Assembly (NCBI GenBank): GCA_027624335.1
Contig: JAQBWV010000052.1
Coordinates: 1 to 32,811 of the forward strand
From: Planctomycetota bacterium
GTDB lineage: Bacteria; Planctomycetota; Planctomycetia; Planctomycetales; Planctomycetaceae
DNA length: 32,811 nt
Direction: 5' to 3'
Below the pieces are notes generated by a model. The model did not search any database. It was not told where the DNA came from and worked only from the letters and a program-made list of their open reading frames with translations. The position numbers and the translations under genes were made by a program. Shown piece after piece: positions 17,041 to 25,962 of the stretch. Numbering within the stretch: the first letter of the stretch is position 1; each line of letters starts with the position of its first letter.

Positions 17041-17292
17041 GGCTGCTTCTGCTTTCTCTTACTGCACTCTGTGTTCGCTTACCCGGAGCACTTCCGGATT
17101 GAGTCGCTCCGCAGGACTCTGTCTGCCCTGCAACGGCAAACACGACCCAAAGCAGTATTCTGATTCGGTCAACCATGATTGCTCCGATGAATCATTCTGT
17201 GACCCTGAAAACGATTCCACAGCCTTTTCGGAATGTCTTGCTGCGTAGGGGGTTAAGTGCGGTCCTACTATCCGTAGAAACCGTGCGACGGC

Positions 17293-17298
17293 TACAAT
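17293..17298 (+). promoter_or_regulatory. candidate -10 element upstream of the topoisomerase operon
   Basis: TACAAT preceded by GGC, similar in setting to GGGGC-TATACT before purD. No good -35 at 17 bp. Candidate only. Confidence 0.25.
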
Positions 17299-17593
17299 CA
17301 AATGAATCGTCGCGGTAGGAAAAGTCTTCGCAGCCGTTACACTTTGCCGAGCGCTGCGGCGGACTCTGGAGAACTTTGAGAGGAGCACCCGACGGATTAC
17401 CTGTACATCGTGGGTTCGCGTGTTCTGCAGGGAAGGATGGCGATCTGGAATTGTGGGCGACGGGTGCCAGATGGCTGTCTGCTCATGATTCTGAGTAACG
17501 AGTGCGTAGTCGTTTTCGCTCGGATTGGTTGATTAGATGATGCCCGCTCGGACGTCGTGTGCCGGTGGTTGATGGGACGCTCAGGAGGGAACC

Positions 17594-20056
17594 TTGGCTA
17601 AGAAGAAAGCAAGACGCACCACGACATCGAAGCCGAAGCAGGCGAGTGGTTCACGCGCGACGAAGGTGAGTCTTGATCAGAAGGACTCGGCCAGGGATGG
17701 AAGCTTTGAGGAGTTGAACGTGGCGCATGACCAGGACGCGGATCGCGTCGAGTTTGTATCGATCAGCCAGGAGACTCGGCGGCGGTACCTCAACTACGCG
17801 ATGTCTGTGATTCAGTCGCGAGCCTTGCCCGACGTGCGTGACGGCCTGAAGCCGGTCCAGCGTCGAATTCTGTACGTGATGTTCAACGGCCTGCACCTGA
17901 CTCATGACGCCAAGACTCGAAAGTGCGCCAAGATCTGCGGTGACACGACGGGTAATTACCATCCGCATGGCGATCAGTCGGTGTACGACGCACTGGTACG
18001 GCTCGCTCAGGACTTTACGTATCGGTCGCCGCTGATCGACGGGCAGGGCAATTTCGGATCGGTGATGGGACTGCCGGCGGCCGCTCCAAGATACACCGAG
18101 GCGCGGCTGACGAGCATCGCCGAACATCTGATGAACGAGTTGCGGTACGACACGGTCGACATGCGACCGACGTATGACGGGGCGACTCAGGAGCCAGTCG
18201 TTCTTCCCGCGCGTTATCCCAACTTGCTCGTCAACGGGGCGCAGGGAATTGCTGTCGGAATGGCGACCAGCATTCCGCCCCATAACCTGGGCGAGGTTGT
18301 TCGAGCGTGTCTTCATCTGATTGACTCTCCCGATGCGACGGTTGCTCAATTGATGAAACACATCAAGGGCCCCGACTTCCCGCTCGGTGGCAGGATCGTC
18401 ACTGACAGATCGGACATCCGGACGATGTACGAAGAGGGCAGGGGATCGGTGAAAGTCCGCGGCGAGTGGCGATTCGACAAAGAGAAGAAGAAAGAAGTCC
18501 AGGAGCGGCTGGTCATCTATTCGGTTCCGTACAACGTCGAAACCGGATCGTTAACTGCCGAGATTGGCAACATCATCGCGAATCGGAAGCTGCCTCTACT
18601 GGAAGAAGTGAACGATGAGACGGACGATCGCAACGGTCTGAGAATCGTGCTTGAGCTGAAAAGCGGCGCCGATCCGGACGCTGTCATTGCCTATCTCTAC
18701 AAGCACACCAGTCTCGAACAGAACTTCTCGTACAACGCGACGTGTCTGGTGCCTGACGAATCGGGATTACTCGTCCCGGCTCGAGCGACGCTCGTCGAGA
18801 TGCTGCAACATTTTCTCGTGTTCCGGCAGTTGACCGTTCGCAAACGATTCGAGTATCAGCTGGCACAGCTGGAGAAACGGATTCACATTCTGGAGGGCTT
18901 CTCCATCATCTTTGATGGCCTGGACCGTGCACTGAAACTGATTCGAGCCAGCACCGGAAAACAGGATGCCGCAAAGAAACTGATGGCGGAGTTCCCATTG
19001 GATGAAGTGCAGACCATGGCCATTCTGGAGCTGCAGCTCTATCGCATTTCGAAACTCGAAATCGACGATATCCGTGAAGAGCTCGCCGACAAGGAAAAGC
19101 AGGCTCGCAGTATCCGCAATATCCTGAAGTCAGAAGTGAAACTCTGGAAAGTCGTTCGAGACGAGCTGGAAGAGTTGGCGACCACGTTTGCCGACCGTCG
19201 ACGGACAGGAATCGGATCGTCCGAAGAGATCACCGAGTTCGCCGCCGAAACTTACATCGTTCGCGAGAATACCAACGTCGTGGTCACTCGTGACGGCTGG
19301 CTGAAACGCGTCGGTCGTCTGGCCAAGGTCGAAGGCACACGTGTCCGGGACGGTGACAGTGTGCTTAACGTCCTGCCCGGCAGTACGATTGACAACGCCG
19401 TATTCTTCTCGAGTGACGGCGTTGCTTACACGCTTTCGATTGACCAGGTTCCGGTGTCGTCCGGCTATGGCGAACCGCTCGCCAAACACGTGCGAATGGC
19501 CGACGGCGCATCGATTGTGATGGCAATCTCGACAGACGCTCGATTTACAGCTCAAGACGAAGTCGAAGACGATGCTAGTACCGCTCCACACCTGTTGATC
19601 GCGACAGCGCACGGGCAGGTGATGCGAGTCTCGCTAAGCACTTTTCGCGTTCCATCAACCAAGACTGGACGAAAGTTCTGCAGACTTCGAAAAGGCGATC
19701 AGGTTATTCACGTCGAGCTGATCAAAGATCATCAGACCATGTTTCTGGCAACAAAGATGGCCAGGATCATTCACTTCTCGCTCGACGACGTGCCGGTTCT
19801 GTCGGGGCCAGGCATTGGCGTAAAGGGAATCAAGATCGGCAGCGATGACAAAGTCCTCGGAGCCAAACTACTTTCGCGACCGAGCGACACGCTAAGAATC
19901 GATAACAGCAACGGTACGACGTTGAGCTTTGGTCAAATGAAGTACAACGTGACTTCACGGGGCGGCAAAGGTGTCAAAACCAGCCAGCGAAATGAATTCA
20001 CAGCGATCTTTCCCGAACCCATTGAACTGATCGACTGGGCAGCGCTGGAAGAATAG
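17594..20056 (+). CDS. type IIA DNA topoisomerase (gyrase/topo IV) subunit A
   Basis: Breaks and rejoins both DNA strands through a catalytic tyrosine, working with subunit B encoded next. The 820-residue protein has a basic Ser/Lys-rich N-tail (1-50). The breakage-reunion core (about 55-520) has [51 protein letters not shown] and APRYTEARL, with the catalytic Tyr167. A long coiled-coil region precedes a C-terminal beta-pinwheel (about 555-820). At the usual GyrA-box place in blade 1 (QRRGGKG) the sequence reads [10 protein letters not shown]; an RGGKG appears near residue 789 in the last blade. The TTG start at 17594 has GGAGG about 5 bases upstream. Gyrase versus topo IV cannot be settled, so no symbol is given. 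Confidence 0.93.
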   Translation: MAKKKARRTTTSKPKQASGSRATKVSLDQKDSARDGSFEELNVAHDQDADRVEFVSISQETRRRYLNYAMSVIQSRALPDVRDGLKPVQRRILYVMFNGLHLTHDAKTRKCAKICGDTTGNYHPHGDQSVYDALVRLAQDFTYRSPLIDGQGNFGSVMGLPAAAPRYTEARLTSIAEHLMNELRYDTVDMRPTYDGATQEPVVLPARYPNLLVNGAQGIAVGMATSIPPHNLGEVVRACLHLIDSPDATVAQLMKHIKGPDFPLGGRIVTDRSDIRTMYEEGRGSVKVRGEWRFDKEKKKEVQERLVIYSVPYNVETGSLTAEIGNIIANRKLPLLEEVNDETDDRNGLRIVLELKSGADPDAVIAYLYKHTSLEQNFSYNATCLVPDESGLLVPARATLVEMLQHFLVFRQLTVRKRFEYQLAQLEKRIHILEGFSIIFDGLDRALKLIRASTGKQDAAKKLMAEFPLDEVQTMAILELQLYRISKLEIDDIREELADKEKQARSIRNILKSEVKLWKVVRDELEELATTFADRRRTGIGSSEEITEFAAETYIVRENTNVVVTRDGWLKRVGRLAKVEGTRVRDGDSVLNVLPGSTIDNAVFFSSDGVAYTLSIDQVPVSSGYGEPLAKHVRMADGASIVMAISTDARFTAQDEVEDDASTAPHLLIATAHGQVMRVSLSTFRVPSTKTGRKFCRLRKGDQVIHVELIKDHQTMFLATKMARIIHFSLDDVPVLSGPGIGVKGIKIGSDDKVLGAKLLSRPSDTLRIDNSNGTTLSFGQMKYNVTSRGGKGVKTSQRNEFTAIFPEPIELIDWAALEE

Positions 20057-20069
20057 CTGCGAATGTGTG

Positions 20070-20089
20070 TCCCCACGCTCCGTGTGGGA
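20070..20089. repeat. REP-like imperfect hairpin between the topoisomerase genes
   Basis: TCCCCACGCTCCGTGTGGGA forms a stem CCCAC/GTGGG with an inner ACG/CGT option. Similar 'CCCACGCTCCGCGTGGG' units are known as dispersed repeats in several bacterial groups. It may be a mobile repeat relic or an intercistronic stability hairpin. Confidence 0.4.
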
Positions 20090-20148
20090 TCAAGTGGCTG
20101 AGTGCAGGTACGACGATTCAGCTTGTGAAAAGGATCTGATCGAGCGAT

Positions 20149-22083
20149 ATGGCAACCGTAGCAGAACCAAAACTAAACGGCTCTTATAGTGCCGATGATA
20201 TCGACGTTCTGGAAGGCCTCGAAGCCGTCCGGATGCGACCTTCGATGTATATCGGGGGTGTCGACAGCAAAGGACTTCATCACCTCCTGTGGGAAGTCGT
20301 GGACAACTCGGTCGATGAGTATCTTGCAGGGCACTGCACCGAGATTCGAGTCACGCTGCACAAAGACGGGTGCTCCTGCAGCGTTGGCGATAACGGTCGC
20401 GGCATCCCCGTTGATAAGCACAAGAAGTACAAGAAGTCAGCGCTGGAGGTCATCCTGACGGTGCTGCATGCCGGCGGGAAGTTCTCCAACAAGAACTACG
20501 CACGGAGCGGCGGACTGCATGGTGTGGGTTCTTCCGTTGTGAACGCGTTGTCGGGCCAGATGACAGCAACGGTCCATCGCGACGGGCATGAATACTTTCA
20601 GGAATACTGCCGAGGCGTCCCTAAGGCTCCCGTCAAGAAGGTGAAGCCGTTCAGAGGACACGGCACGATCATTTTCTTCCGACCGGACGAGAAAATCTTT
20701 CGGACGATCCATTTCAAGAGCGATGTGATCCGTCAGCATCTTGAGGACATCTCGTTCATCCACGGTGGACTTCGTATCACATTCGTCGACGAAGTGAAAA
20801 AGGAGACACACGAGTACTCCAACCCGAACGGCATCGCCGCTTACCTCGACAAGATTCTGGCCGACGAGAATCGAAAATCTGTTCACGAAGACAAGTTCGT
20901 GACCGAGAAAGATGTCGAAGGCGGTAATCGATACGAAGTCGCTTTACGCTGGACCGAGTCACCCGATTCGTGGATTCGCAGCTACGTGAACGGTATTCGG
21001 ACACATGCCGGAGGGACTCACGAGGCCGGCTTTAAGTCGGGAGTCACGAAGGCCGTCAAGAATTACATGGATGTCCATGAGATCCGACCGAAAGGTGTGG
21101 CGGTCAGTCCCGATGACATTCGCGAGGGAACATGTGCGATTCTTTCCGTGTTCCATTCTGAGCCAATGTTTCAGGGGCAGACCAAAGAGAAGTTGAATAA
21201 CCCTGAAGTCGCCGCACAGGTCGAGGGTTTAGTGCGGGCCGGCGTCGAAACATGGTTGAACAATAACTCGACGATTGCTGACTCGATCATCTTTCGAATC
21301 ATTCTCGCAGCAAAGGCTCGTGCTGCGAGTCGCGAAGCGGTCAAAGAAGTGAAGCGGAAATCCGCGTCGTCCAAACGAGTCACACTTCCAGGTAAGCTGT
21401 TGGACTGTCGCTCAACAAATCCTGAAGAGTCAGAACTGTTCATCGTCGAAGGGGACTCGGCGGGCGGTTCAGCCGGGATGGGACGAGACAGCCGGAAACA
21501 GGCAATTCTGCCTTTGCGAGGCAAGGTGCTGAATACCGAATCGTTGAGTGTTTCCAAAGCGATCGGCAATCAGGAAATCAGTGATCTTGTCGAAACACTC
21601 GGCACTGGCATCGGCACGAACTTCGACATTCGTCGGCTGCGTTACGGTCGAGTTATTCTCCTGATGGATGCTGACAGCGACGGCTATCACATCAGTACGC
21701 TGTTGCTGACGTTCCTGTTTCGGCACATGATCGAACTGGTACGGCAAGGTCGCGTGTACCTTGCTCAACCGCCGCTTTATCGAATAGCGATTGGCAAAGA
21801 CGTTCACTACGCGCAGGACGACGCTGCGAAGGAAGAGATTCTTTCGGGGCTGGCCGCCAACCGGAAATACGAGGTGACGCGTTTCAAAGGTCTGGGAGAA
21901 ATGACACCTCAGCAGCTCCGCGACACGACGCTTGACCCGAAGACTCGAACCTTGCTGCAGATCAACATCGAAAGCCAGGTCGATGCCGATCAGACGTTTT
22001 CGCAACTCCTGGGCAAAGACCCCAGCGAGCGATACCGCACCATCATGGAAGAATCGTCGATGGTTGACGATCTGGATGTGTGA
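20149..22083 (+). CDS. type IIA DNA topoisomerase (gyrase/topo IV) subunit B
   Basis: ATPase and TOPRIM subunit. The 644-residue length is normal for a GyrB without the enterobacterial insert, or for ParE. The GHKL ATPase part has EVVDNSVDE (Glu49, Asn53), DNGRGIP (from 81) and SGGLHGVGSSVVNALS (119-135). The transducer part contains VNGIRTHAGGTHE. The TOPRIM domain has EGDSAGGSA (from Glu434), PLRGKVLNTE and MDADSDG (Asp507, Asp509, Asp511; the common form is DADVDG). The C-terminal tail has the family hallmark RFKGLGEM. It lies 92 bases after subunit A, and the A-then-B order is the reverse of many gyrBA operons. It converges on the ExbD-like gene. Confidence 0.95.
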   Translation: MATVAEPKLNGSYSADDIDVLEGLEAVRMRPSMYIGGVDSKGLHHLLWEVVDNSVDEYLAGHCTEIRVTLHKDGCSCSVGDNGRGIPVDKHKKYKKSALEVILTVLHAGGKFSNKNYARSGGLHGVGSSVVNALSGQMTATVHRDGHEYFQEYCRGVPKAPVKKVKPFRGHGTIIFFRPDEKIFRTIHFKSDVIRQHLEDISFIHGGLRITFVDEVKKETHEYSNPNGIAAYLDKILADENRKSVHEDKFVTEKDVEGGNRYEVALRWTESPDSWIRSYVNGIRTHAGGTHEAGFKSGVTKAVKNYMDVHEIRPKGVAVSPDDIREGTCAILSVFHSEPMFQGQTKEKLNNPEVAAQVEGLVRAGVETWLNNNSTIADSIIFRIILAAKARAASREAVKEVKRKSASSKRVTLPGKLLDCRSTNPEESELFIVEGDSAGGSAGMGRDSRKQAILPLRGKVLNTESLSVSKAIGNQEISDLVETLGTGIGTNFDIRRLRYGRVILLMDADSDGYHISTLLLTFLFRHMIELVRQGRVYLAQPPLYRIAIGKDVHYAQDDAAKEEILSGLAANRKYEVTRFKGLGEMTPQQLRDTTLDPKTRTLLQINIESQVDADQTFSQLLGKDPSERYRTIMEESSMVDDLDV

Positions 22084-22123
22084 GCTGCACTGAAGCTGGC
22101 GTTACTTTTCGGCTGACCTGACG

Positions 22124-23245
22124 TCAGTCAATGACGTTAGCGGGTTTTGCAGGCTTTGTGGTCGGAGGGGCGGGTGTCGTCGGGCGCGGCGGGCCCAATT
22201 CGACGCCTCCAGGTACCGACGTGGTGTAGGCCCAGGTCGCCCCTTGCGGATCCCATCCTGCCAGCACGTTGGCTTCAGTCAGGGCGAGCCGTGCGGTGAT
22301 GTAGGCATCGAAGCTGTCCGGCAGGACGTAGAACTTTGCGTAGTATTTTGTGGGATCGAGCAGAGCCATCAGCTTGCGAATGCGCGACCCAGGTCGTTTC
22401 AGCTCCGTTTCGTCTGCGCCGCGACCTTCTTTGGGAGTCAGTTTAAGCCGTGGCCAGCGGTTGTCCGTGATGTAGTACTCGACGTCGAAAAAGTCGTCGT
22501 TGTACTTGAGCTTCGTGTAGAGCTTCGCGAAGGCTTCCGGGTCGATTCCTTTGGCAGGATCAAGGTTCAGGCGGCGGCGTGTGATGATGTCTTTAGCGCG
22601 GAGCTCGGCGTCCTTTCGAATGCCGTCGACATTCATTGGGTACACACGATCGAACGCGCACACAAACGTTGCCTGTTGGGCTCCGGGTGGAGCAGGGCGG
22701 GGGTTGGGAATGTTGACCACCTTGGGAGGTACCGCCGCTCGTTTGGGAGTCGTGTCAAGCAGTGCCTTCAGTTCCGCCTGTTTCTCGAGAGACGACGTGA
22801 GCGTTGTTTGCAGTTCCGCACGCAACTTTTCCGTGTCGGCGACTTGCTTCTGATTCTTTGCAGCCATTGCACGGTCAGACTCAATCTTCATGGAAAACTC
22901 ATTGGACTGTCGCGATTGGTCGGCCAATAGTTTCTTTCGCGTCTCTAGCTGCTCTTTCAACCGCCGCAATCGTTCGCGTTCCGCGTCGACGTCGATCGTC
23001 GCCAGCGACGCTGTCTGTTCGGTCAGTTGTATCTTTTGGTCGGACAAGGACATCAGCTTTTGTTTGGCGTCATCAAGATCTTCTGCGGTGACGTTGGAAT
23101 TGGCGGTGATCTCGGTGATGGCATCGCTGACTCCCAGTTGAGTCACGATCAGAACCAGCACCAGGATACCGACCACGTTGGTCATCGTGTCCAGTAGGGA
23201 GTCGAGACCACCGTCTTCATCGTCGTCACGTTTTTTGCGTTTCAT
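22124..23245 (-). CDS. long ExbD/TolR-like membrane protein with coiled coil (keeps TM Asp)
   Basis: A 373-residue protein. The N-terminus is charged and cytoplasmic (MKRKKRDDDEDGGLDSL), then one membrane span about 20-37 with Asp19 at its entrance (SLLDTMTNVVGILVLVLIV). In ExbD/TolR the Asp at this place carries protons through the ExbB pore. A long coiled coil follows (about 60-165, rich in Glu/Lys/Gln/Leu), then a folded periplasmic domain with ATFVCAFDRVYPMNVDG and a Pro/Thr-rich tail. It is far longer than ExbD (about 140). Last of three genes on the minus strand, 61 bases after its neighbour. No strong ribosome-binding site precedes the ATG. Confidence 0.7.
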   Translation of the reverse strand: MKRKKRDDDEDGGLDSLLDTMTNVVGILVLVLIVTQLGVSDAITEITANSNVTAEDLDDAKQKLMSLSDQKIQLTEQTASLATIDVDAERERLRRLKEQLETRKKLLADQSRQSNEFSMKIESDRAMAAKNQKQVADTEKLRAELQTTLTSSLEKQAELKALLDTTPKRAAVPPKVVNIPNPRPAPPGAQQATFVCAFDRVYPMNVDGIRKDAELRAKDIITRRRLNLDPAKGIDPEAFAKLYTKLKYNDDFFDVEYYITDNRWPRLKLTPKEGRGADETELKRPGSRIRKLMALLDPTKYYAKFYVLPDSFDAYITARLALTEANVLAGWDPQGATWAYTTSVPGGVELGPPRPTTPAPPTTKPAKPANVID

Positions 23246-23306
23246 GGCTTACCGCGTTTCGTCTGACAAGCAGCTCGCGAAATACGATCCCAAAGGGTTT
23301 CGTGAA

Positions 23307-24125
23307 TCAATTGCTTCCTGATTTCTTATCTTTTGCAAAGTGGCTGAGATCGATTCGACCACCGCCGATGACAGGCAGCTTTCCGTTTCGAATTTCCCGG
23401 TCCGTACATAGTTGTTTCGCAGCGTAGTAGGTACTCAGTCCATCGCTACGAATGAGGAACACAATCGAGTCATCGACTCCGTTGGCTACCTTTTCAAGGA
23501 GGGCGATGAAGTCTTTGTCGTTCACCATGTTGGCGGCTCGGATCAGCTTTGGCGGGTTGACGGTGTGCATCACGATCGAGCCGGCGGCACATTCAACAAA
23601 GTGCGGTGTGAAGTTGACTCCACTTCCGCTGGGGAGGATGGACACCTTCGATTCGGAAGCGTCTTTACGTTCCGCGAGTTCCTTTTCCATCTGTGCGAGT
23701 TCTTCCTGCAGAGCGGTCAGTTCTTCCTGCATGGAGGCGACAGTTTCCCGCTGAGCTGGATCGATCGTCGGAATGATCACTTTGACTTTTTCCTGCTCTT
23801 TGAGTTGCTTCTGGATCAGATCAAGCTCCTTCAGAAGTGAGGCGAGTTCCTTTTCGTTGCGATTCAGGTCTGCTCGAAGCGACGCGGCATCCGGGCCGAT
23901 TCGCTCGTCGATAATGCTCTGAAGTTTGGCGACTTCCTCTTCGGCTGCGGAAAGCCCGTGAGCGGTCTTTTCATATTCCTCAATCAGGGCGACGTCTTTT
24001 GTATCCATTTGCGCCAGAGCCATCGTCGCGATCATCATCGTTAGTACGCCGATGACGCTGGCAATGATGCTCAGAAACGGAAACAGTGAGACGTCGTCGT
24101 CGTTGTCTCGAGGTCGGCGGGCCAT
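23307..24125 (-). CDS. ExbD/TolR-like membrane protein lacking the TM Asp, with coiled coil
   Basis: A 272-residue protein with N-terminal MARRPRDNDDDVSLFPFLSII and one membrane span about 13-39. The pattern P-F-L-S (16-19) aligns with the P-F-I-D of ExbD, so Ser19 stands where the proton-carrying Asp normally is. Glu/Leu/Lys-rich coiled coil covers about 55-160. The C-terminal part (about 165-272) may be an ExbD-like periplasmic domain (VNFTPHFVECAAGSIVMH, SIVFLIRSDGLSTYYAAK). GGGAG precedes the ATG. It follows the ExbB-like gene by 68 bases and precedes the second ExbD-like gene by 61, so the three are probably one operon. Confidence 0.75.
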   Translation of the reverse strand: MARRPRDNDDDVSLFPFLSIIASVIGVLTMMIATMALAQMDTKDVALIEEYEKTAHGLSAAEEEVAKLQSIIDERIGPDAASLRADLNRNEKELASLLKELDLIQKQLKEQEKVKVIIPTIDPAQRETVASMQEELTALQEELAQMEKELAERKDASESKVSILPSGSGVNFTPHFVECAAGSIVMHTVNPPKLIRAANMVNDKDFIALLEKVANGVDDSIVFLIRSDGLSTYYAAKQLCTDREIRNGKLPVIGGGRIDLSHFAKDKKSGSN

Positions 24126-24193
24126 AGTTCGAGCTCCCTGTCAGCGGGCTTTCCTTTTCGTCGGGCTTAGTTGGTCCGGCTAGCTTTACAGAT

Positions 24194-25807
24194 TCAGCGG
24201 GCTTTCTTGGAACTGCCAAACCAGCCGCGTTTGACCGGAGCTGCTGTCGGTGCAACCTGTTGAATGATCACACTCTGTTCGCCGAGTTTCGTCAGCACTC
24301 CATTCAAACTGCTTAGCCCGGATTCCAGACCCCTAAAACGCTGCTGCAACGTTTCCTGAGCTGATGAGAAAGAGCCGTTCACAGTTGTCTGCATAGTGGC
24401 CGCCTGACTGGCCACGGTGACAAGAGTGGCCTGAATCTGAGTCGCCGCGTTCGCCATCTGGTCGAGCTGGGTCTTCAGCAGTCTCTGCTGCTCGGCCTGC
24501 TGCTGCTGCAGAGTTGCCGCGTGCTGCTGCTGCTGTTGCTGCATGCGGCCACTGACCTTGTCCCATCCGTCAGCTATCTGGCTGGTCAGCTTGCCACCGA
24601 TCGAGTCGAGCTTTTCCAGCCACTTTTCCAGTTCGGCATGATGGGTGCCCATCGCAGCTTCAACGGCCTCGCGAAAAATCGAGACGTTGGCACCACCGGT
24701 AGCACCACGTTCGGCTCCGCCATCACGTCCGTCGTTGAGTCGCCGCAGCAGATTTTCATTGCAGTACTCATCAACGGCGGTGATCAGGTCTTCTTCACTT
24801 TTCTGCAAAGCGGATGTTGGAATCTTCACGATCATGCTCATGATCAGTGCAAGCAGAGTCGTGTCGAACGCTGTTCCCAGACCAGAAAACACGGCATTCA
24901 AAGAGCCTTTCATCGCTGTCATGTCGGCAGCGCTCTCCAGACTGTTAGCCAGACTGGCGACTGCTGCACTGACGCCGACGACCGTTCCGATAAATCCGAG
25001 AATTGGAAGCGCCCAGATGAAGACTTTCAGAATCGTATAACTGCCCGCGACGTTGTTGGCATCGATGGCCGACTGTGACTCCATCATCGTGACGGTTTCG
25101 GCAGCGCTCTTGCGAACTCGAAAGTGTTCGATGCCGCGGAGGACTCGGTTGATCAGAAAGCTTTCGGAGCCGCTGACCGGAAGACTCTGGATGTGCTTCA
25201 CGAAGTTGTTCAGCGAGTCGACTGTGATTTCTTCAGCGACTTCGGTCGGCAGCACGTCAAGCAGCATGGCCTCTTTCTGCTGCTTCATGCCGAGCCACTT
25301 CAACGCGATGATCGCAAACGACCAGAACATCAACAGCGTTGTCGCGAACGGAACGAAGCCTCGATCAAGAAACAGCTGTCCCAGCTGAAAATCGTTCATG
25401 TACAGGGGGATCATCGCAACAAGCCAGACGACAGTCACGACGGCTCCAATGATTCCGCTGGCAAGCAGGCTGACGTCGCTGCTGACCGAGTCGCCACCGC
25501 CCGTGCTGAACCAGCTCTTCTTGCGTTTTCTGCCAGGTGCTGCGGAAGCCTGCTGGACGGACGCCTGAACTGCGGCACCGGACGCCTGACCTGCTGTTCC
25601 CAATCGCGAAGCCGGCGACTGACCGGCAGGCGTACTGGAATTAACAACGATGTTTGGAAACCCTGGTTCGGGAGCTGGAGCAGCTGGCTCGGGAATCTTT
25701 ACCGAACCCTTGCAGTAGGGGCAGGTGCGACTTTGCCCGGCCAGATCCTGCGAGACCTTCAGCGGCTTGCTGCAATGAGGGCACGGCAGTTTGAAGTACG
25801 TCGTCAT
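24194..25807 (-). CDS. ExbB/TolQ-like channel protein with N-terminal zinc ribbon and Gln-rich tail
   Basis: A 537-residue protein. The N-terminus is a zinc ribbon (Cys9, Cys12, Cys29, Cys32; LPCPHCSKPLKV...CPYCKGSVKIPE), followed by an Ala/Ser/Pro linker to about 105. Membrane segments follow (IIGAVVTVVWLVAMIPLYM; FATTLLMFWSFAIIALKWL), then the MotA/TolQ/ExbB region with GFIGTVVGVSAAVASL and LGTAFDTTLLALIMSMIVKIP. After that comes a long helical tail with MQQQQQQHAATLQQQQAEQQ and coiled-coil character. I chose ATG 25807; an in-frame TTG further upstream (25831) is weaker, and the zinc ribbon starts right after the ATG. It is the first gene of the ExbB-ExbD-ExbD operon. In TolQ/ExbB the zinc ribbon is not usual. 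Confidence 0.85.
   Translation of the reverse strand: MTTYFKLPCPHCSKPLKVSQDLAGQSRTCPYCKGSVKIPEPAAPAPEPGFPNIVVNSSTPAGQSPASRLGTAGQASGAAVQASVQQASAAPGRKRKKSWFSTGGGDSVSSDVSLLASGIIGAVVTVVWLVAMIPLYMNDFQLGQLFLDRGFVPFATTLLMFWSFAIIALKWLGMKQQKEAMLLDVLPTEVAEEITVDSLNNFVKHIQSLPVSGSESFLINRVLRGIEHFRVRKSAAETVTMMESQSAIDANNVAGSYTILKVFIWALPILGFIGTVVGVSAAVASLANSLESAADMTAMKGSLNAVFSGLGTAFDTTLLALIMSMIVKIPTSALQKSEEDLITAVDEYCNENLLRRLNDGRDGGAERGATGGANVSIFREAVEAAMGTHHAELEKWLEKLDSIGGKLTSQIADGWDKVSGRMQQQQQQHAATLQQQQAEQQRLLKTQLDQMANAATQIQATLVTVASQAATMQTTVNGSFSSAQETLQQRFRGLESGLSSLNGVLTKLGEQSVIIQQVAPTAAPVKRGWFGSSKKAR
24522..24542. repeat. CTG/CAG trinucleotide run coding poly-Gln
   Basis: GCTGCTGCTGCTGTTGCTGCT on the plus strand, nearly pure CTG with one TTG, encodes the Gln run in the tail of the ExbB-like protein. 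A second shorter CTG run lies at about 24497-24507. Replication slippage here would change the tail length in frame. Confidence 0.8.
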
Positions 25808-25887
25808 TATTGTCGCCAATTCAAAGTGCAATGCGATGCAATGAGAGTTTCGAACACCTGTCGAATTCCGATAGTCGTTAAACTACT

Positions 25888-25918
25888 GAACGCGAGTAAT
25901 CAACGATTACCCGCGTTC
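25888..25918. terminator. strong imperfect hairpin after the ATL-like gene
   Basis: GAACGCG-a-GTAAT-loop CAACG-ATTAC-c-CGCGTTC: 7 bp, one A/C mismatch, 5 bp, 5-base loop. It begins 45 bases after the 3' end of the ATL-like gene and lies between it and the ExbB operon, so it is well placed as a terminator or an operator. No T-run follows on the minus strand (AGTAGTTTAAC). Confidence 0.55.
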
Positions 25919-25962
25919 GTAGGCAGAGCAACGTGTTACCACGATGCGATGTATGTGGTTCT

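Larger units (their letters stand above)
16985..17593. other. divergent intergenic region upstream of the topoisomerase genes
   Basis: About 610 bases with no convincing gene. It holds a 7-bp hairpin at 17020-17040 and a possible -10 element (GGC-TACAAT, 17293-17298) about 295 bases before the topoisomerase A start. No riboswitch or RNA gene is recognised. Confidence 0.45.

Noticed and set aside
22124..25807. Zorya-type antiphage system (ZorA/ZorB-like stator)
   Set aside because: The ExbB/ExbD-like pair recalls ZorAB, but no ZorC/ZorD/ZorE genes are nearby and no MotB-type peptidoglycan-binding domain is seen.
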